Shown: positions 10,385 to 22,852 of the stretch, piece by piece | Numbering within the stretch: position 1 is the stretch's first letter | How the letters are laid out: each line of letters opens with the position of its first letter | Origin: Halichondria panicea | Lineage: Eukaryota; Porifera; Demospongiae; Suberitida; Halichondriidae | Direction of reading: 5' to 3' | DNA: 64,000 bases | NCBI RefSeq assembly: GCF_963675165.1 | Contig: NC_087377.1 | Location: 6,155,122 to 6,219,121 of the forward strand | The notes under the pieces: model-generated | Told to the model about the DNA's origin: nothing | Database searches by the model: none | The model's input: the letters and a program-made list of their open reading frames with translations, nothing else | Made by a program: the position numbers and the translations under genes

Positions 10385-12068
10385 TGAGAGCCCTTTATGG
10401 AGTGGTGTGGTTTCCCCGTTCCTCCATAATAGGCCAGGCAATGTCTAGGGCTTTTACGAATGGACCGTCCTCTCGCTTAAACCTTCTGTCCTAAAGATAT
10501 AATTATGTATTGCTGTTCCAATTAACACTCACCAGTTTCTTTGCTTTCACAGCGATTTCTTCTAGCTCGGCATCCTCCTCCTCATTATCTCTAGCGTGTA
10601 TTCTTAGTGATAGTAACCTGTCTAGCTCGTCCTTGCCTTGTTAACGTCTTGTTGGAGTCACAACGATCCTCCTCATCTAGAACATTGCTCATCGTCTTCT
10701 AGCAACTGGAAAAGGCGATAGAATATCCCTGGTGGGCAAACCTACGGGCATGGGTGTGAGTTAGGCATGGGTGTGAGTTAATACAGTAGCAGTCTCAAAG
10801 GGATACCCTTAAAGAATGGTTCTCTGACGCAGTTGTTTTTCTGTGGTCTGCTCGGAATATTGGCGGGATCTGATGTTACCAAGCACCATAAGTCGACTTT
10901 GTATGTGAAAGGTATGTATAACTAAGTTCTTAGTTTTACCTGAAGCACCATAATTATATTATAGGAAGACTGTACACGTATACATTATATATTGTGTTTA
11001 ACCCATTGTATTGTAGTCGTACCTCCACTTTCTCGTGTGAAGGTTGTCCACCTGATCCTGAAATCGCTCCAGTGCAATTTTGAGGTGCAAAAAGCAAGTT
11101 GGGGTGAGCGAGCGAGTTGGGGTGATCAACATTGCATATTTGAAAACTCATTTTGAAGCTCCCTCCCTTTTCTCCACAAAGCTTTACCCAGATTTCATCC
11201 CTTCGTGCCAGGTTAGTCGGTGCACTCTAAATAGAATTACAACATGAAAAGTATAAAATTATACACAGTATAAATTTTGAGCATACATTCAATCTTATCC
11301 CAGAGGTTTGGGGTGCTGCACATGGGATGATTTCACAAGGTTATCAACCCCTGCAAGTGAATCTTCTCTGCTCTCATTTTCTTCTCAGAAGTGTTGGGTC
11401 CCAGCATTCTTCGAAGAAAAAATCATGCATTAATTACATTGTACCTCTTCATGATCCTTAGCAGGCTTTCTGTAACAGAAAACTGCACCTGAAAGCACCC
11501 TGTTGTTCGTCTGAGCTCCTCCACCAGTCTCTCTCGGTCTTCCTTCCCGATCACCGTGACTTCGTTGCACACCTCCTTGTTATGAGGAGCTCACTGCTAC
11601 GGCGTCTCTGGTCCCACTTGGTGAGCTCACTTGTATTTTTAGTACTCTCGATCTCATCATTATATTGAAAGACATTCAAGCAATTCGTGTGCAATTCAAG
11701 GTACTAGGTACATCATTTTTCGAGGCTATATGTGTGGCATACTTTCTACCTGTCCACCTGTCTTTACTAGTAGAGTTTGAGAGTGGTGCATACTTCTTCT
11801 GGTCTGGTCAAGAGGTCGGAAAGTTTGGAAACAGCACTCTTTCAGTTATGGACAATCTGATAGGGCAGTCAAATATGTTGTGTGGACAGAAGGTCGGAGA
11901 CCTTATGTGTGTGATTGCACACTGAAAAGAACCTTTCGCTGGTCTACCAGGATTATGCTGTTTCCTTGGCCTTCCACCAACACTGTGAGTGCTAGCTCCG
12001 GTGCACACTACGCAATTTTGATCGCTGTGAGCCGACAATCGTGATTGTCGGGTAGTAGGATTTACCAT
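10385..12068 (-). CDS. Unknown minus-strand multi-exon gene with AT-hook and coiled-coil segments
   Basis: Read on the minus strand. A segment near 12068-11927 has CVVC, then an AT-hook type stretch (GGRPRKQHNPGRPAKG). About 11580-11489 reads EVTVIGKEDRERLVEELRRT, ending at a GTGCAG donor. A short exon near 11023 reads FQDQVDNLHTRKW before GTACGA. The exon 10705-10533 reads DELDRLLSLRIHARDNEEED and AELEEIAVKAKKL. It is joined in phase 0 across a 42-nt GT-AG intron (10532-10491) to REDGPFVKALDIAWPIMEER. The composition suggests a nuclear, partly coiled-coil protein. I do not recognise the family. Exon limits upstream of 10705 are approximate, and a frame break lies within 10705-10533. Confidence 0.45.
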
Positions 12069-12074
12069 CACTTG

Positions 12075-13918
12075 CTTTCTTCTTTGTGTGGTATATAATG
12101 TTCTTGCATGGGTGTCAAAAGCATTGAGGGTGAATGCTGTCCATGTCTGTGTTTATGTCTATTTTGGTGTTTATGTCTATTCACATCCTTTAAACACATC
12201 CAGGAGAAAGATCCACAAACCCGGCAGTGCTCATCGAAGGTTTAATGCTTTAATAGCTGTGTGTATTATACTTACTACTAAACTTAAACTTTATGTGATA
12301 TGTACGTACGTATTCAAGTCATTATCATTGTAATCAATTTTTTTTCAATTTTCAGACCTTATTTATATTGTTACAAAAAACGTTGCCTATTACCTGTTAC
12401 TGCACTTCCTCTTGAAGTTGCTGCAGGGTAGACTTCCTAGATAACAACCTGATGGTCAGTGTGTAGCTATGAAAACATCCACTTTTCACCTTGTAGCTGT
12501 ACTGCTTTGAAGATGAGAAGGTGCACATGACATTCATTAACATTTCATGTGACTTCAATGAATAACAGATATAATTTGAAACCACACCCAATTTTCAAAA
12601 TTTCGTTGAGTTCAATGTTGTTCTAATTATTGAAACAGCGGTGACCGGTAAACCAACTACAACGGTAAACCAACTACAAACCAACTACAAACCAACTACT
12701 CCACGATTGGGGCAGAAATGTGTAGGGCGTAACGCGAATAGTTTTCGAGGGGACTCGTCACCGTGAGAACACTACTTAGTGTCGATGGTCCACAAGTACT
12801 ATTTCACTGATTTCCAAATATTCATTCCAATCAGTGCACATGCGCAAGCCGACCAAGGTCATCATGTCACTCTTTGAGCAACTGCAAGTGGCTTGCCACC
12901 CTGCCTGTCCATCATATGCATCATATGCATCATGTCACTCTTTGAGCAACTGCTGTCCTGCTAATTCTGTATGAATTGTCACAACTAAACAATGCATTTT
13001 AATAGGCTAGTACCGCAGTACCCTCATTTCTTTAGCCAGATTGCGTTAGAAACAACGCTGGTCACTTAATTTCTTCAAACAGAAATTATACATGTAGCCA
13101 ATAGAGAGCACTTTAGTAGACATCTCACCAAGTTATTACCTGTCATACCTCTGGATTCAACCACTAGGAAGTAGTACAAGTGTGGTTCTGAGCATGTCTG
13201 AGCATGTAGGTAAAAGAGCACATGCACCCTCAGAGCACCACCACCGGCAGGTCTGGATGGTCAGGCTCAGGGCGACATACAAAAGTGTATAGTGCTCAAT
13301 TCAATTGATACATGCAGCAGGTCTGCAGGCGACTATATCATTATCAAAAGTATAATTGTGGTGATTAATTGCATGGTGACTAATTGCATGGATGTGTCCA
13401 TTCAGATATCGCAATGCTGTGTATAATTTTATATTATTATATACCACCGCACAAATCATACAGTGAAACGACAGAGTTTACTTGAAACAATACTTTAATA
13501 ACTGAGATGAAATTGGACGTACTAATACACAGACTGAGTCTGACTGTGCTCCACCTATGCTCCACCTATGCTGCCTTCCACGGGCTTGATTACTCAATGA
13601 TACCGTACTGTTCCGATACTTTACAGAGTGAATTAAACACACAGCCTCCATACAAAACACCAAGGTCGTCAAGCTGCTATCCTTAAAGTGTTATGTACAT
13701 TATGTTGTTATGTACATTATGTATGATGTGCCAGTGTATGATGAGTCGTCGTGATGGAACTGACTCTGCTCCGCACAATGGCACAATTATGGAGAATTTA
13801 AAGCTAAACACAAGAACGTCTATGAGTACGAAGTGGATTGCATAGTTGGCTCTTGCCGATGTCTACGTTGGCCTCAGTGCACTTCGCCTTGCTTCAAGGC
13901 ACAACGACAATTCGCATT
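12075..13918. other. Intergenic, rich in short tandem duplications
   Basis: Examples are the repeated AAACCAACTAC units near 12655-12700, CATCATATG units near 12910, an 11-bp repeat near 13550 and a 17-bp pair at 13690-13722. No supported gene. Confidence 0.4.
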
Positions 13919-13919
13919 T

Positions 13920-14384
13920 TGTTCACGGGTGTCATAAAATTTTGGGCCCCCCCATGTTAACAGTTTGGGGGTCCATTTTGTTAAAATTCTAGGCCAATGA
14001 ACGAAGTCAAAGAGATATAATAATTATTATGGTAAGGTAATATTATGGTAAGGTTAGCGTCAAAGAGACATGCTAACCCTGAACAAAGTGAAGGAAGATT
14101 TACCTTCAAGTTACTCATGCTTATACAGTTAAATGCCTTGATGCAGCTCTGCAATGTTGGATCTGCAATCGATGTTGTGCCTAGCTACCGCCAAAAATTA
14201 TTTGCAACTTCGTCATTCCAACTTCGTCATTCCAACTTTCCCATTCCAACTTTCCCAGCAGGATAAAACATGGTAGCGTTATCCCCAGCGTTATCCCCCA
14301 GTAAACGGCTGGCTGGATTCACAATAAAGCACGACACAAGATGGAGCTTTCATTGTGCCTAAAATTTTATGACACCGGGTCACA
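13920..14384. repeat. Inverted-repeat MITE (family E)
   Basis: The ends share an inverted repeat of about 26 bp built on GGTGTCATAAAATTTT (left 13920-13945, right 14358-14384), with a few mismatches. The interior is about 410 bp and carries no recognised protein. Just outside the right end, the string ACAGACCAATT resembles the terminal repeat of the element at 21145-21485. Superfamily not assigned. Confidence 0.6.
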
Positions 14385-14493
14385 TTGTTAAAACAGAAAC
14401 AGACCAATTTGCGCAATTCTCCACCTAGGCTACCTCAGTGTAGTGTACGTGACGTCACGCGTTGGAGCCTCGCGTTGGAGCCTGTGAACATGG

Positions 14494-14919
14494 GTGGGCT
14501 CGCATGCGCGAAACCAGGTGCAAATGCATGCAGCAAGCACTATGGAGTCTAGCAGCGCCATTCTGAGACTGCCTCAGCAGGACCAGGAATATGTTATTTC
14601 TACATGGTTAGACCTTGACAAGACAGTGGCGACATTGACGACACGCGGAGGGGACAACACTGCAGGTCTCACTCTCAATCAGCCCGTCCATCATACTAAC
14701 TCAGGTCAAATCACACCTCCTTGTCCTACCTTGAGTCACCATCACAAAATACCTAAAAACATCAGGCAAAAATCCTTCAACCAAGCAGATCAGTCCACAC
14801 TTTCCTCCCTGTGCAAATCATTGATTACCGTAGCAGTGTGGGCCAATCAGTGGGAGTCGGTTCAGAAGTTTGGAGCGCGACTCTGTACCAAACGCTCAAT
14901 ACATCTTGGCCCTCTCTGA
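14494..14919 (+). CDS. Hypothetical ORF of 141 codons
   Basis: A continuous frame starts at an ATG in a GC-richer stretch. A second ATG at 14540 (MESSSAILRLPQQ) has a better context. It reads LPQQDQEYVISTWLDLDKTV, then a Ser/Thr/His-rich middle and a basic end. Other frames stay open to about 15076 (for example YILALSEHKRIIRGES), so the true end may have been displaced by an indel. No domain recognised. The neighbouring inverted-repeat elements mean it may itself be transposon-derived. Confidence 0.35.
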   Translation: MGSHARNQVQMHAASTMESSSAILRLPQQDQEYVISTWLDLDKTVATLTTRGGDNTAGLTLNQPVHHTNSGQITPPCPTLSHHHKIPKNIRQKSFNQADQSTLSSLCKSLITVAVWANQWESVQKFGARLCTKRSIHLGPL

Positions 14920-15256
14920 GCACAAGAGGATCATCAGGGGGGAATCAATTCGTCAAGGTTCACACTCAATCCGAAACCGAACCCTCGGCATTACCATCAT
15001 GACCAACCTCCTTCGTGAATGTGGCAGTGCTGTCTCTAGTTTACTGCTCATGTGCGGGACTGTTTCAATCAATTAATTAATGTCACTGTTTTTTTGTTAA
15101 AATTAAAAAACCATTAAGAACGTGAACGTCAACATATAAACCCTTACCTTTCGTTTAGATTTCAGTGACGGTTAGGGTTATCAGACACAGTGGAGACTTG
15201 CTAAGATTCCTCCCATTCCAGCAACCCCTAACCCCTACGACCCCCTCTCGCACTCA

Positions 15257-15745
15257 CTCAGGTACATTAAGGACTGGGACCAGCAATTATTGCTGATTCA
15301 GCGGAAACGAAGCTCCGCCCACGATTTTTACTTTGTGCAGTAAAAATGGAGTTTTACGCACTTAGTTAAAGTGTTTACTTTTTAGTGCAGTAGTTAGTTC
15401 AAAGCTATATACAGGCACTACCGTTAGCGCCTAACAGTGGGATCAGCTAAAGGTGAGATTTTCTAAATAAAGTACTTTTTCAGCTTAATATTTTGCATGT
15501 AAAGGCTAATAACTTACTTTTCATTGATCCCACTCGGTAGTGCCTGCATATAGCTTTGAACAAACTACTGCACTAAAAAGTAAACACTTCAACTAAGGTT
15601 TTACGCTCCGGAATTTGAGCTAAAGATTAGAGCAGCAAAACTCCATTTTTACTGCACAATACAATTGATAGTAAAAATCGTGGGCGGAGCTTTGTTTCCG
15701 CTGAATCAGCAATAATTGCTGGTCCCAGTCCTTAATGTACCTGAG
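15257..15745. repeat. 489-bp foldback element (family C)
   Basis: The arms begin CTCAGGTACATTAAGG and end with the mirror image, followed inward by GGGACCAGCAATTATTGC and further matching blocks (CTCCGCCCACGATTTTTA, AAGTGTTTACTTTTTAGTGC). The whole unit can fold on itself. A reverse partial copy lies at 52190-52345 and an end fragment at 57290-57370. It is non-coding. This is consistent with a foldback MITE. Confidence 0.75.
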
Positions 15746-18700
15746 CACCCGACTTTAACTGAAGACAAAACATGCTGGTGTAAACTGTACGGAGGTAAAC
15801 CCCAGTTCTCACTCACTCATGTGGCGATGGACCTGTCACCCAGTGAGCTGGATTTGGGCCAAATATCAGCCTGCACCAACCAGAGCGAAGCCGACCAGAG
15901 CGAAGCCGCTACATGTTCGGATTTGTAGGTATGTAGGTATGTTTTGTAATCTAAAAGTGAATAAGACATAAGACGTAAAACACATTATTGTACGTATAAG
16001 TATAATTATAAATGTATAATTATAAATGTAAACCATTTGCAGTCATGGTTAATCTAGCTGTATAAAGGTTTCAACCCAACTTGTCTCAGAACATATACAC
16101 GACTGATAAGACAATATTATAGACTGAGGTGCAATGGCACCATAGTTATAAAACAGCTAGAGATATCTATATTCAAGGGGAATGGAAAATAGAACTTTGT
16201 ATCAACACGCTCTGGTTCTGGGTTCTGGGCTATTGCAGAGTCAGTAGGGAAAGTGTCAATTGTGAATTTGTGTTGGTAAGAATCTCGACATTAAAGTCAC
16301 CTAGGACAATGAGGACAATGGATATTACTTACCCTACTTACCCTACACACTTACCCTACACACCTACACACCTACACACACACCTACACACCTACACACA
16401 CACACACACACTTCAGGAAAAATTATGTACAGCCTAGAATCCATGGTAATACTCCCTTACAACGTTTTGTCGTATGAGTGCCGTAGTCACCTTCCTTCTG
16501 AACTACTGCGCACAAAATGCTCCCTGGTTGAGTTCCTAGCTTCCGATTACCATGTCCAAGAGGTCGATATGGAGGGGCTAATTCCATTTCTTCTAATTAG
16601 TGTCATTTTTGTAATTAGTGTCTATGTTCTATACTGGCAATGTACGATATAATTTCCAGGAGGTGCGTGAAGGAGGTGCGTGATGATTCCATACACGCTG
16701 ATTGGCTAGTTAAAATATGCACGGTTTACCACGGATACTGATCTTCGTCAAGTACACGTACACCATCGTTTACTAGGTCCTCGTTTTCATCTACTCCTCG
16801 TTTTCATCTACTGGCTGCACGTCCTCACTGCACATAATTATATTATGTAGATTGCACATATAGTCTCCGGCAAAGTTGAACGATCCGGTACGATCCGGTC
16901 TTCTCATGCCATTCTGAAGTATTTAAATGAATGAATGTACAGTCACACATACATTATTAGCCCAGAATGTGTCTCGACACTGTCTTTTAGTGCTTACGTG
17001 AATGACTCGATTGCAAGACGTCTTGTACCCTGGGACGGCATCTGAGTGCTCGGCTCGAACACGGTTTGGTGTGTACAGAGTACGGTTAACACACTCACCT
17101 GATAATGTTGAACGATAAGTCTCATAAGTCGTATGTACTCATAAGTCGTATGTAGAACTTTCGTACTTTTACCTATTGTACTTTTACCGACGCACTGCCT
17201 TCAGCCTATACTAACTTTTTTCCTAAGCTAGTCATGGCAGCATGGACGATCCTGCAATTAATCTATGGCACTTAATCTATGGCACTTTTGATTCTTTTGA
17301 TTGCAAGGTATCGTCCACCGAGTGTTCGCGAGCTAGCCCATTTTCCACACTTCCTGTTCTAACACACTTCCTGTTCTTATAATATCAAACATGTATTGGG
17401 ACCTGAAAATTGGTCAGTGAAAAGACGGAACAAAGTCACACATGAACAACTAATAATATCCCTGAACAAGTCTTTATATAAACTTATCAAAGCCAACATT
17501 GGGAAGACTTTGGATTGTCTCTCAGGAGCAGGCTCCTGCTGCTGCTTCCTGCTGCTGCTCCAACTTGTCCAACAGAACAGCTCTCTGCTGTCCAAGGGCA
17601 ATGAGCCTCTAGTTGTAGCACGCTTTGCAAATGGCTGGGTCAACACGCATCCCGACTTACATTGTCAGCCTTCCATTAGAGAGTACGGATTTGCCTACAA
17701 TTATACATAGACTATGTCATAGTTAAAGCTAGCACCAGATTTAAACATGAATTCACATAAGTCATAATAATTATTAACATTATCTAGGACGGTCAATTTA
17801 CATGGGCAGACTTAATTACAATGGAGTTCATCTTCTTCATTATTCTACCTGTATATATCGCTCTGTGTGGTCTGGAGCTACTTGAGTGTGTTCTTTTATG
17901 TAAATAACTCGGTCAGGCAGTACTTCTTAGCATGCTTTTCTTTACATGCCTTTCTTCCAAAATCCATCATTGTGAAGAATACTCAGTTGTGAAGAATACT
18001 CAGCTTGTGCATGTATCAGCTTGTGCATGTATGATATGTGCATGTATGATAGACCGACCGATACCATCACGATCATCCGAATAGAATATAGTTGCTGCTT
18101 CACGCTTACATTAGACGCTCTCCTGGAACAAATACCAAAACCAAATACCAAAACAGTGTGGTCTGGAATTTAATGTAAGTAATATACTGGCTTCATGCCT
18201 AATCGATTCGATTGAGGAGTCGGAAACACTCTTTAAAAATCATACGAGAGCATGTTCCAAACCGACCATTTCCTATATGAACATCACCACCCCTATCTGC
18301 TAAACATTACATTTCTCACTTATCTCTGGAACTACAGTAACTCCTCGCATAATTCGTACACATTCTTGGAGTTGCCTTGGGTAGACTGATTGCATGATTG
18401 CACTCGTCTGCTGTTAGAAAGTCGTTGTTGGTGACTGCAGGATGTTATTGGAAACGGAAGTTACAATGATGTTAACGTCCTCTTTCCCGGGAAGTGTCCA
18501 ATGCATACATCTCAGCCATTACTGAATCTCATGCCCCGTGATAGTAGGTATAACGAAGAAAATATAATCTCGATTGTCGTGAATTTGTAGAATATGATAT
18601 AGCTAAGGGCAGCAAAACAATTATTCATGTTTAGTGTTAAAAGTAAGCCTCGATTAACTTCTTCTCAGTTTCTCTTTCTCTACCCAACCAAGCGGCTAGG

Positions 18701-19010
18701 CGACGATTCACCAGAACCAGAACCACAAGAAGGTACATGTACGTAGAAATAAACACTTATTAGCACCATGCTCGTAGTAGTGAATACATACTACGAATAC
18801 ACTGAGGTACATGACAAGAGGGAAATAATAGGATAAACAGTTTCTCTTGTGTAGGACAAACAGTGTGCCTCCTATGCTAAGACACTTAGCACCCCCTCTG
18901 GATAGTACCTTATTTCCTTATTACTATTGCTGGACACCTACTATTGCTGGACACGAGTGACTGCCTTATAATTTGCCCGCCAATTATGAATTATGTTAAT
19001 TGTTAGTCGG
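15746..19010. other. Intergenic, microsatellites and short ORFs without support
   Basis: A (CACACCTA)n-like microsatellite spans about 16333-16410. Exact 17-bp tandem pairs occur at 16779-16812, 17121-17154 and 17970-18003. An open frame at 17396-17704 has a CTG/CTT-driven leucine run and no recognisable domain, so I do not call it a gene. Confidence 0.4.
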
Positions 19011-19166
19011 CCATGTCATCATTAATTGTTAGTCGTCCATGTCGACTCGTCAGAATATTCTGGTGGCATCACTCCGTCTTCTAAGCCCATGTCATCATTA
19101 ATTGTTAGTCGTCCATGTCGACTCATCAGAATATTCTGGTGGCATCACTATTCTGGTGGCATCACT
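19011..19166. repeat. Tandem duplication, 76-bp unit
   Basis: Two copies of a 76-bp unit containing TTAATTGTTAGTCGTCCATG lie head to tail (second copy from 19087). A further 17-bp duplication (19133-19166) sits inside the second copy. Confidence 0.85.
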
Positions 19167-19807
19167 CCGTCTTCTAAGCTCACATCATTGCGTCATCGTC
19201 AATCGTCAATTTTTACGAAAGTTACATGTCAAATCCCCCTTACATGTACGTACACGTAAGTACACATCCATACATTGCGGTCACTCACTTTGATCATACT
19301 ACTTCTTCTCATACTAGTTCTCATTTCATTCATTCGCATTATGAACGTCTCAGTTGAAAAGTGTCTCAGTTGAAAAGTGAATGCGCTTGGGCAGGAGAAC
19401 GACTCGGACACTATACGTAAGCTGAATCATAGCGGTAAATGTAGCTTGTCCCTATAGTCGTCCGTGTCCGTGTCCGTGTGGCAATTTGTGTGTACAAAAA
19501 CATCAACGTATTATAATAAATAATAGTAAACACGTACAATAATAGATTCATTAGACCCTCCGCAATACCTTAGTATACATGAAAACCAAACCTTCCCTCT
19601 ATCACGAACTAGTCTTCGTTTTATTTTTCTTCGTTTCAAAATAATGTGAAAATGATGCCAAGTGTCCCAACTCGTCTGATACGTACTTTGCGACCTGCGC
19701 CTCGATGACTTAATGTGCATTCATTTATTATTCATCTATCTTTTCTTCTATCCGGGTGGCCACTCAAACTGTGATGTGAATGTGCAGGTGGTAATTTATT
19801 ATGGGGA

Positions 19808-19880
19808 TAAGTTAATGTGTCCCATCTCGGGATTTGCGTGTACCTTACACGCAAATCCCGAGATGGGACACATTAACTTA
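19808..19880. repeat. Perfect 35-bp inverted repeat (hairpin) with 3-nt loop
   Basis: Arms 19808-19842 and 19846-19880 are exact reverse complements, with CCT between them. The arms contain GTGTCCCATCTCGGG. Such a stem would extrude as a cruciform or form a stable RNA hairpin. It could be a remnant of a foldback element, a palindrome made by template switching, or an assembly artefact. Confidence 0.9.
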
Positions 19881-20574
19881 TTTATTACACTAGAATATTA
19901 TTACACTAGAATATTTTGTGGGTGAAAACCTTGCCTTGCTCACGACAACACTTCTCCATCACCTTGAAGTGTGCTCTATCCTCCGTACACTTGAATCGTG
20001 TAGAATTGCCACCCTCCTAGAGCACTACCTGCACAATCAAAAAAGTGCACAATCAAAAAAAGAGATACTTACAGCTTGCTAACATGTTGTAGAAATTGTA
20101 TACTAAGGAGCCCCCAGACCTATTATCTCGGGGGCAGTGGATCTACTCTTGCAGCATTTAATGTGGCCAACACACCCTATGTCATGTGACTTCAAGAGTA
20201 TTGCCTCAGAGTATTGCCTCAGAGGCGGCTAGAACCACACTATTTTCGCCCGGCCTGAGTCTATAGTCGTATAAAACAGTTTGCTTTGGTGCAGTTAGAC
20301 AACATCATTGTGATACATGCACCCACCTACACTAGGTGAGGTGACTGTAAAGTAGACAAGTGAATGGTGACCTTGCTACTACCGTTTTAAGTTAGCCCAA
20401 AGGTTTCAAGACATAGTTATAAACTTCTGCTCCCTGTTGGTTTGTGAGGCTTGTCCGTGCATTGCTGCTCCATGAACGATTTCAGCACTTTTCGGTTCAT
20501 TAAGTGTATGCGCATGCTCTGTGGGTGGAAGCTTATAAACATTAAACTCTAAGCTCTAGATTCTAATCTTGACC
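19881..20574. other. Intergenic, nothing recognised
   Basis: Short tandem duplications at about 19883-19915, 20036-20067 and 20197-20225. No supported gene. Confidence 0.4.
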
Positions 20575-21035
20575 ATGAGCAGGCAGCCCTACCCAAAAGG
20601 AGTAGACAATCACAGTCAGACTCCGAAGGTAGAATAACTTTAAAGTTGACATAATTATAAAACGCGTAAATTAAAATAATGAGTGATCCAGGGTAAATGA
20701 ATCAAAAGTGGTGTTAATTAACTATAGTCCTAGCACAGGTCCTAGCACGTTAAGTTGAGTTGCGTGAGCTTCTGAGGACAAATGAAGATTTTAAGAAGCT
20801 GAGCCGAGATCGTATTTTGTCAATAATATTTTGTCAATAGAGATTGATTTTTCTGCAGCATCAGGCCAGTTGCTGGTTCAAGCAGTATCCTTGGCTTCTT
20901 CACTACATCTCGATGGTGCATTTTGTCGGGCGTGTGCTCCAGCGTACGTTGGTGGGCATGTTCTCGGCCAAAAATGTCCCACAGTAGACTCTCTCTATTC
21001 CGGCTCTCTGAAGTACGGCCACCTCGATATACCGG
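20575..21035 (+). CDS. Candidate two-exon fragment of an unknown gene
   Basis: An ATG at 20575 gives MSRQPYPKGVDNHSQTPK and reaches a GTAGAA donor. A second segment from about 20760 reads LRELLRTNEDFKKLSRDRIL. A 14-bp tandem duplication near 20820-20846 then breaks the frame. With one copy ignored it continues IEIDFSAASGQLLVQAVSL. The 3' part runs into a MITE. No domain recognised. Coding status rests on the open frame restored by removing the duplicate. Confidence 0.3.
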
Positions 21036-21645
21036 CTTGGCACAGCTATACCGGGCCAGATTTCAACACCAAAATTTATGCTGTATTTGCAATATACAGT
21101 GTATGCTGATCCATCCAAAATAAAAAAAACTTAATTCCATAAAAGTGACAGGCTCTGGGAAAACAGACCAATTGGCGCAAGCTATAATTTTTGCGAGATA
21201 TATACCAGATGATATATACCAGATGATAGAGCAAAGAATTGCCTACGCATTGATATGCTTAGTTTGCATATACCTCGTTCCATGCCTGAGTTAAAACAGT
21301 AGTATTGAGAAACGCCCACTCAAAGATTGCTGGCTGCTTAGACAAAGCACTTTGGTGGAAAGAGTTGGATTCAGAGCGTCAGATTTTGCAGAGAGCTAGT
21401 AGAAAGACTGTAGATAACTATAAGCCCATACTGCAGTCAATATCAATATCTGCTCCAATTGGTCTGTTTTCCCAGAGCCTGTCACAAATGGTGATGACGC
21501 CATGCCACTTTCAGAAAGAGAACTGCATGCCAAGATCAAGCTTCAAAAACAAGGCTAGATGAACATCTCATACCTAGGTACTAGTATCCTTGATGGGAGT
21601 TATTGTATTCTTGAGATACACAAAATAGGGGGGTGGCTATACCTT
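21036..21645 (-). repeat. MITE family A, copy 4 (reverse, interrupted by another MITE)
   Basis: The left part 21036-21144 matches the reverse complement of family A from its GGGCC end (AACACCAAAATTTA, TTTGCAATATACAGTGTATG). The right part 21486-21645 matches the continuation (AAGATCAAGCTTCAAAAACA, TTGTATTCTTGAGATACACA). The 341-bp element at 21145-21485 separates the two. Confidence 0.7.
21145..21485. repeat. MITE family F with perfect 31-bp terminal inverted repeats
   Basis: The ends GTGACAGGCTCTGGG... (21145-21175) and ...CCCAGAGCCTGTCAC (21455-21485) are exact inverse repeats over 31 bp. A/T-rich AAA flanks on both sides may be the target duplication. It is non-coding and inserted in a family A copy, so it is the younger of the two. 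Confidence 0.8.
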
Positions 21646-21689
21646 TGTCATCACTGGCCAAGATGAGTGTGCGCCCAGGTGTCCCCCAC

Positions 21690-22142
21690 AAACATGCGAG
21701 GTGATGGAGCAAGTCATAGCTAGGTCAGGTTGTAGCACCCTTGTACGACAAAGCTTTATGTTCATTGCTTTATGTTCATTGGGCTGCACATCGACTGAAT
21801 CTTGCTGTGGTGTCCGCTTGCAAGATTCAAGCAAGATAGATTCAAGTGAGCTAGGCTTGTCAAGTTAAAAGATGAGGATTGACTCGTACATTGTTTTCTT
21901 GGAGCTACTTCACACCACTCTTCAGGCAGCACTCACTGGAGCTGGGATAGTCACACGATTTGTTTTCAATTGCAATGATTGGTTGCAATGATTGGTTGGC
22001 TTCAAGATATTGCTCAAAGTATTGTCAAGTCTGCGTGGGCTCACCCTAACAAAATCAGAAGATGAGTTCTCAGAAGATGAGTTCTCACGCATCTTTGTTG
22101 AAACCCTCATCGAGCTCCATGGTGAAACGTTCGTGCAGTGCT
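21690..22142 (+). pseudogene. hAT-type (DUF4371 / ZMYM1-like) transposase remnant
   Basis: Segments in changing frames match the hAT core family. A GDGAS block lies near 21700, then YVHWAAHRLNLAVVSACKIQ (about 21770-21830), RIDSYIVFLELLHTTLQA (about 21876-21930), FKILLKVLSSLRGLTLTKSE and FSRIFVETLIELHGETFV, to a stop at 22140-22142. Three tandem duplications (14, 13 and 15 bp) lie inside. The N-terminal zinc finger, the first catalytic block and the C-terminal dimerisation domain are absent. It is a decayed internal fragment. Confidence 0.7.
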
Positions 22143-22852
22143 AAGATAATTATATAAGATAATTATATCAATTTGAAGTCCACCCAAGAGTGTATCGCCT
22201 CTGGTATAACCATCAGCCCTATTGTCACGTGTGATACCAGGTATCTCTTTAGAACTACAAAGAGCAGTATGGTCGTCGCCGGACAGACCCGATGACCGTC
22301 ATCCAGTGACCCACTTCCATCAGACTGTCCACCCCCTGTACAACGTGGGTGGGAACACTATAACTATACGGGATTGAAACAGTTACGTCATAGTATCGGT
22401 TACGTCATAGTATAGATAGTAAAACCGCTTAGATATACAGATACTCTCACTACGCCGCAATGAAGGGCCGGCTACGACGATTGTGCCGTATGACATAATC
22501 CTTTCCCCAACAAAACCTATAACCCGTGGCCGCTCGGGTTAACAAATCAGACGATTACTATGCCGCCCACGCGCCAAACTAAACAACTACTATAACCTGT
22601 GGCCGCCCACGCGCGCCTCGGGTAATTATAAGTATACGAATTTCTCCAAATAAAAATGGCTACTGAAAGTGTGTTTCTCGTTGTTCCAGCTCTGAGAGCG
22701 TCTCATTGAAAAGTTCTGACTGGCTTGGCTTGACAATAATTATTTAATTATATTATTTAATAGTAGCAGTAGAGGCTTTGATGTACACAATCACATTTGA
22801 ATGGTTGGAACAAAGGATGCAAAACTCCACAAGCACTGGTTGATACGGTACT
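22143..22852. other. Intergenic, nothing recognised
   Basis: A GC-richer patch with repeated GGCCGCCCACGCGC-like strings occurs at 22500-22620. No gene supported. Confidence 0.4.

Noticed and set aside
17377-17710. Overlapping open frames on both strands near 17.4-17.7 kb
   Set aside because: The leucine/cysteine-rich part comes from CTG/TGC runs. Neither strand shows a domain or splice context.
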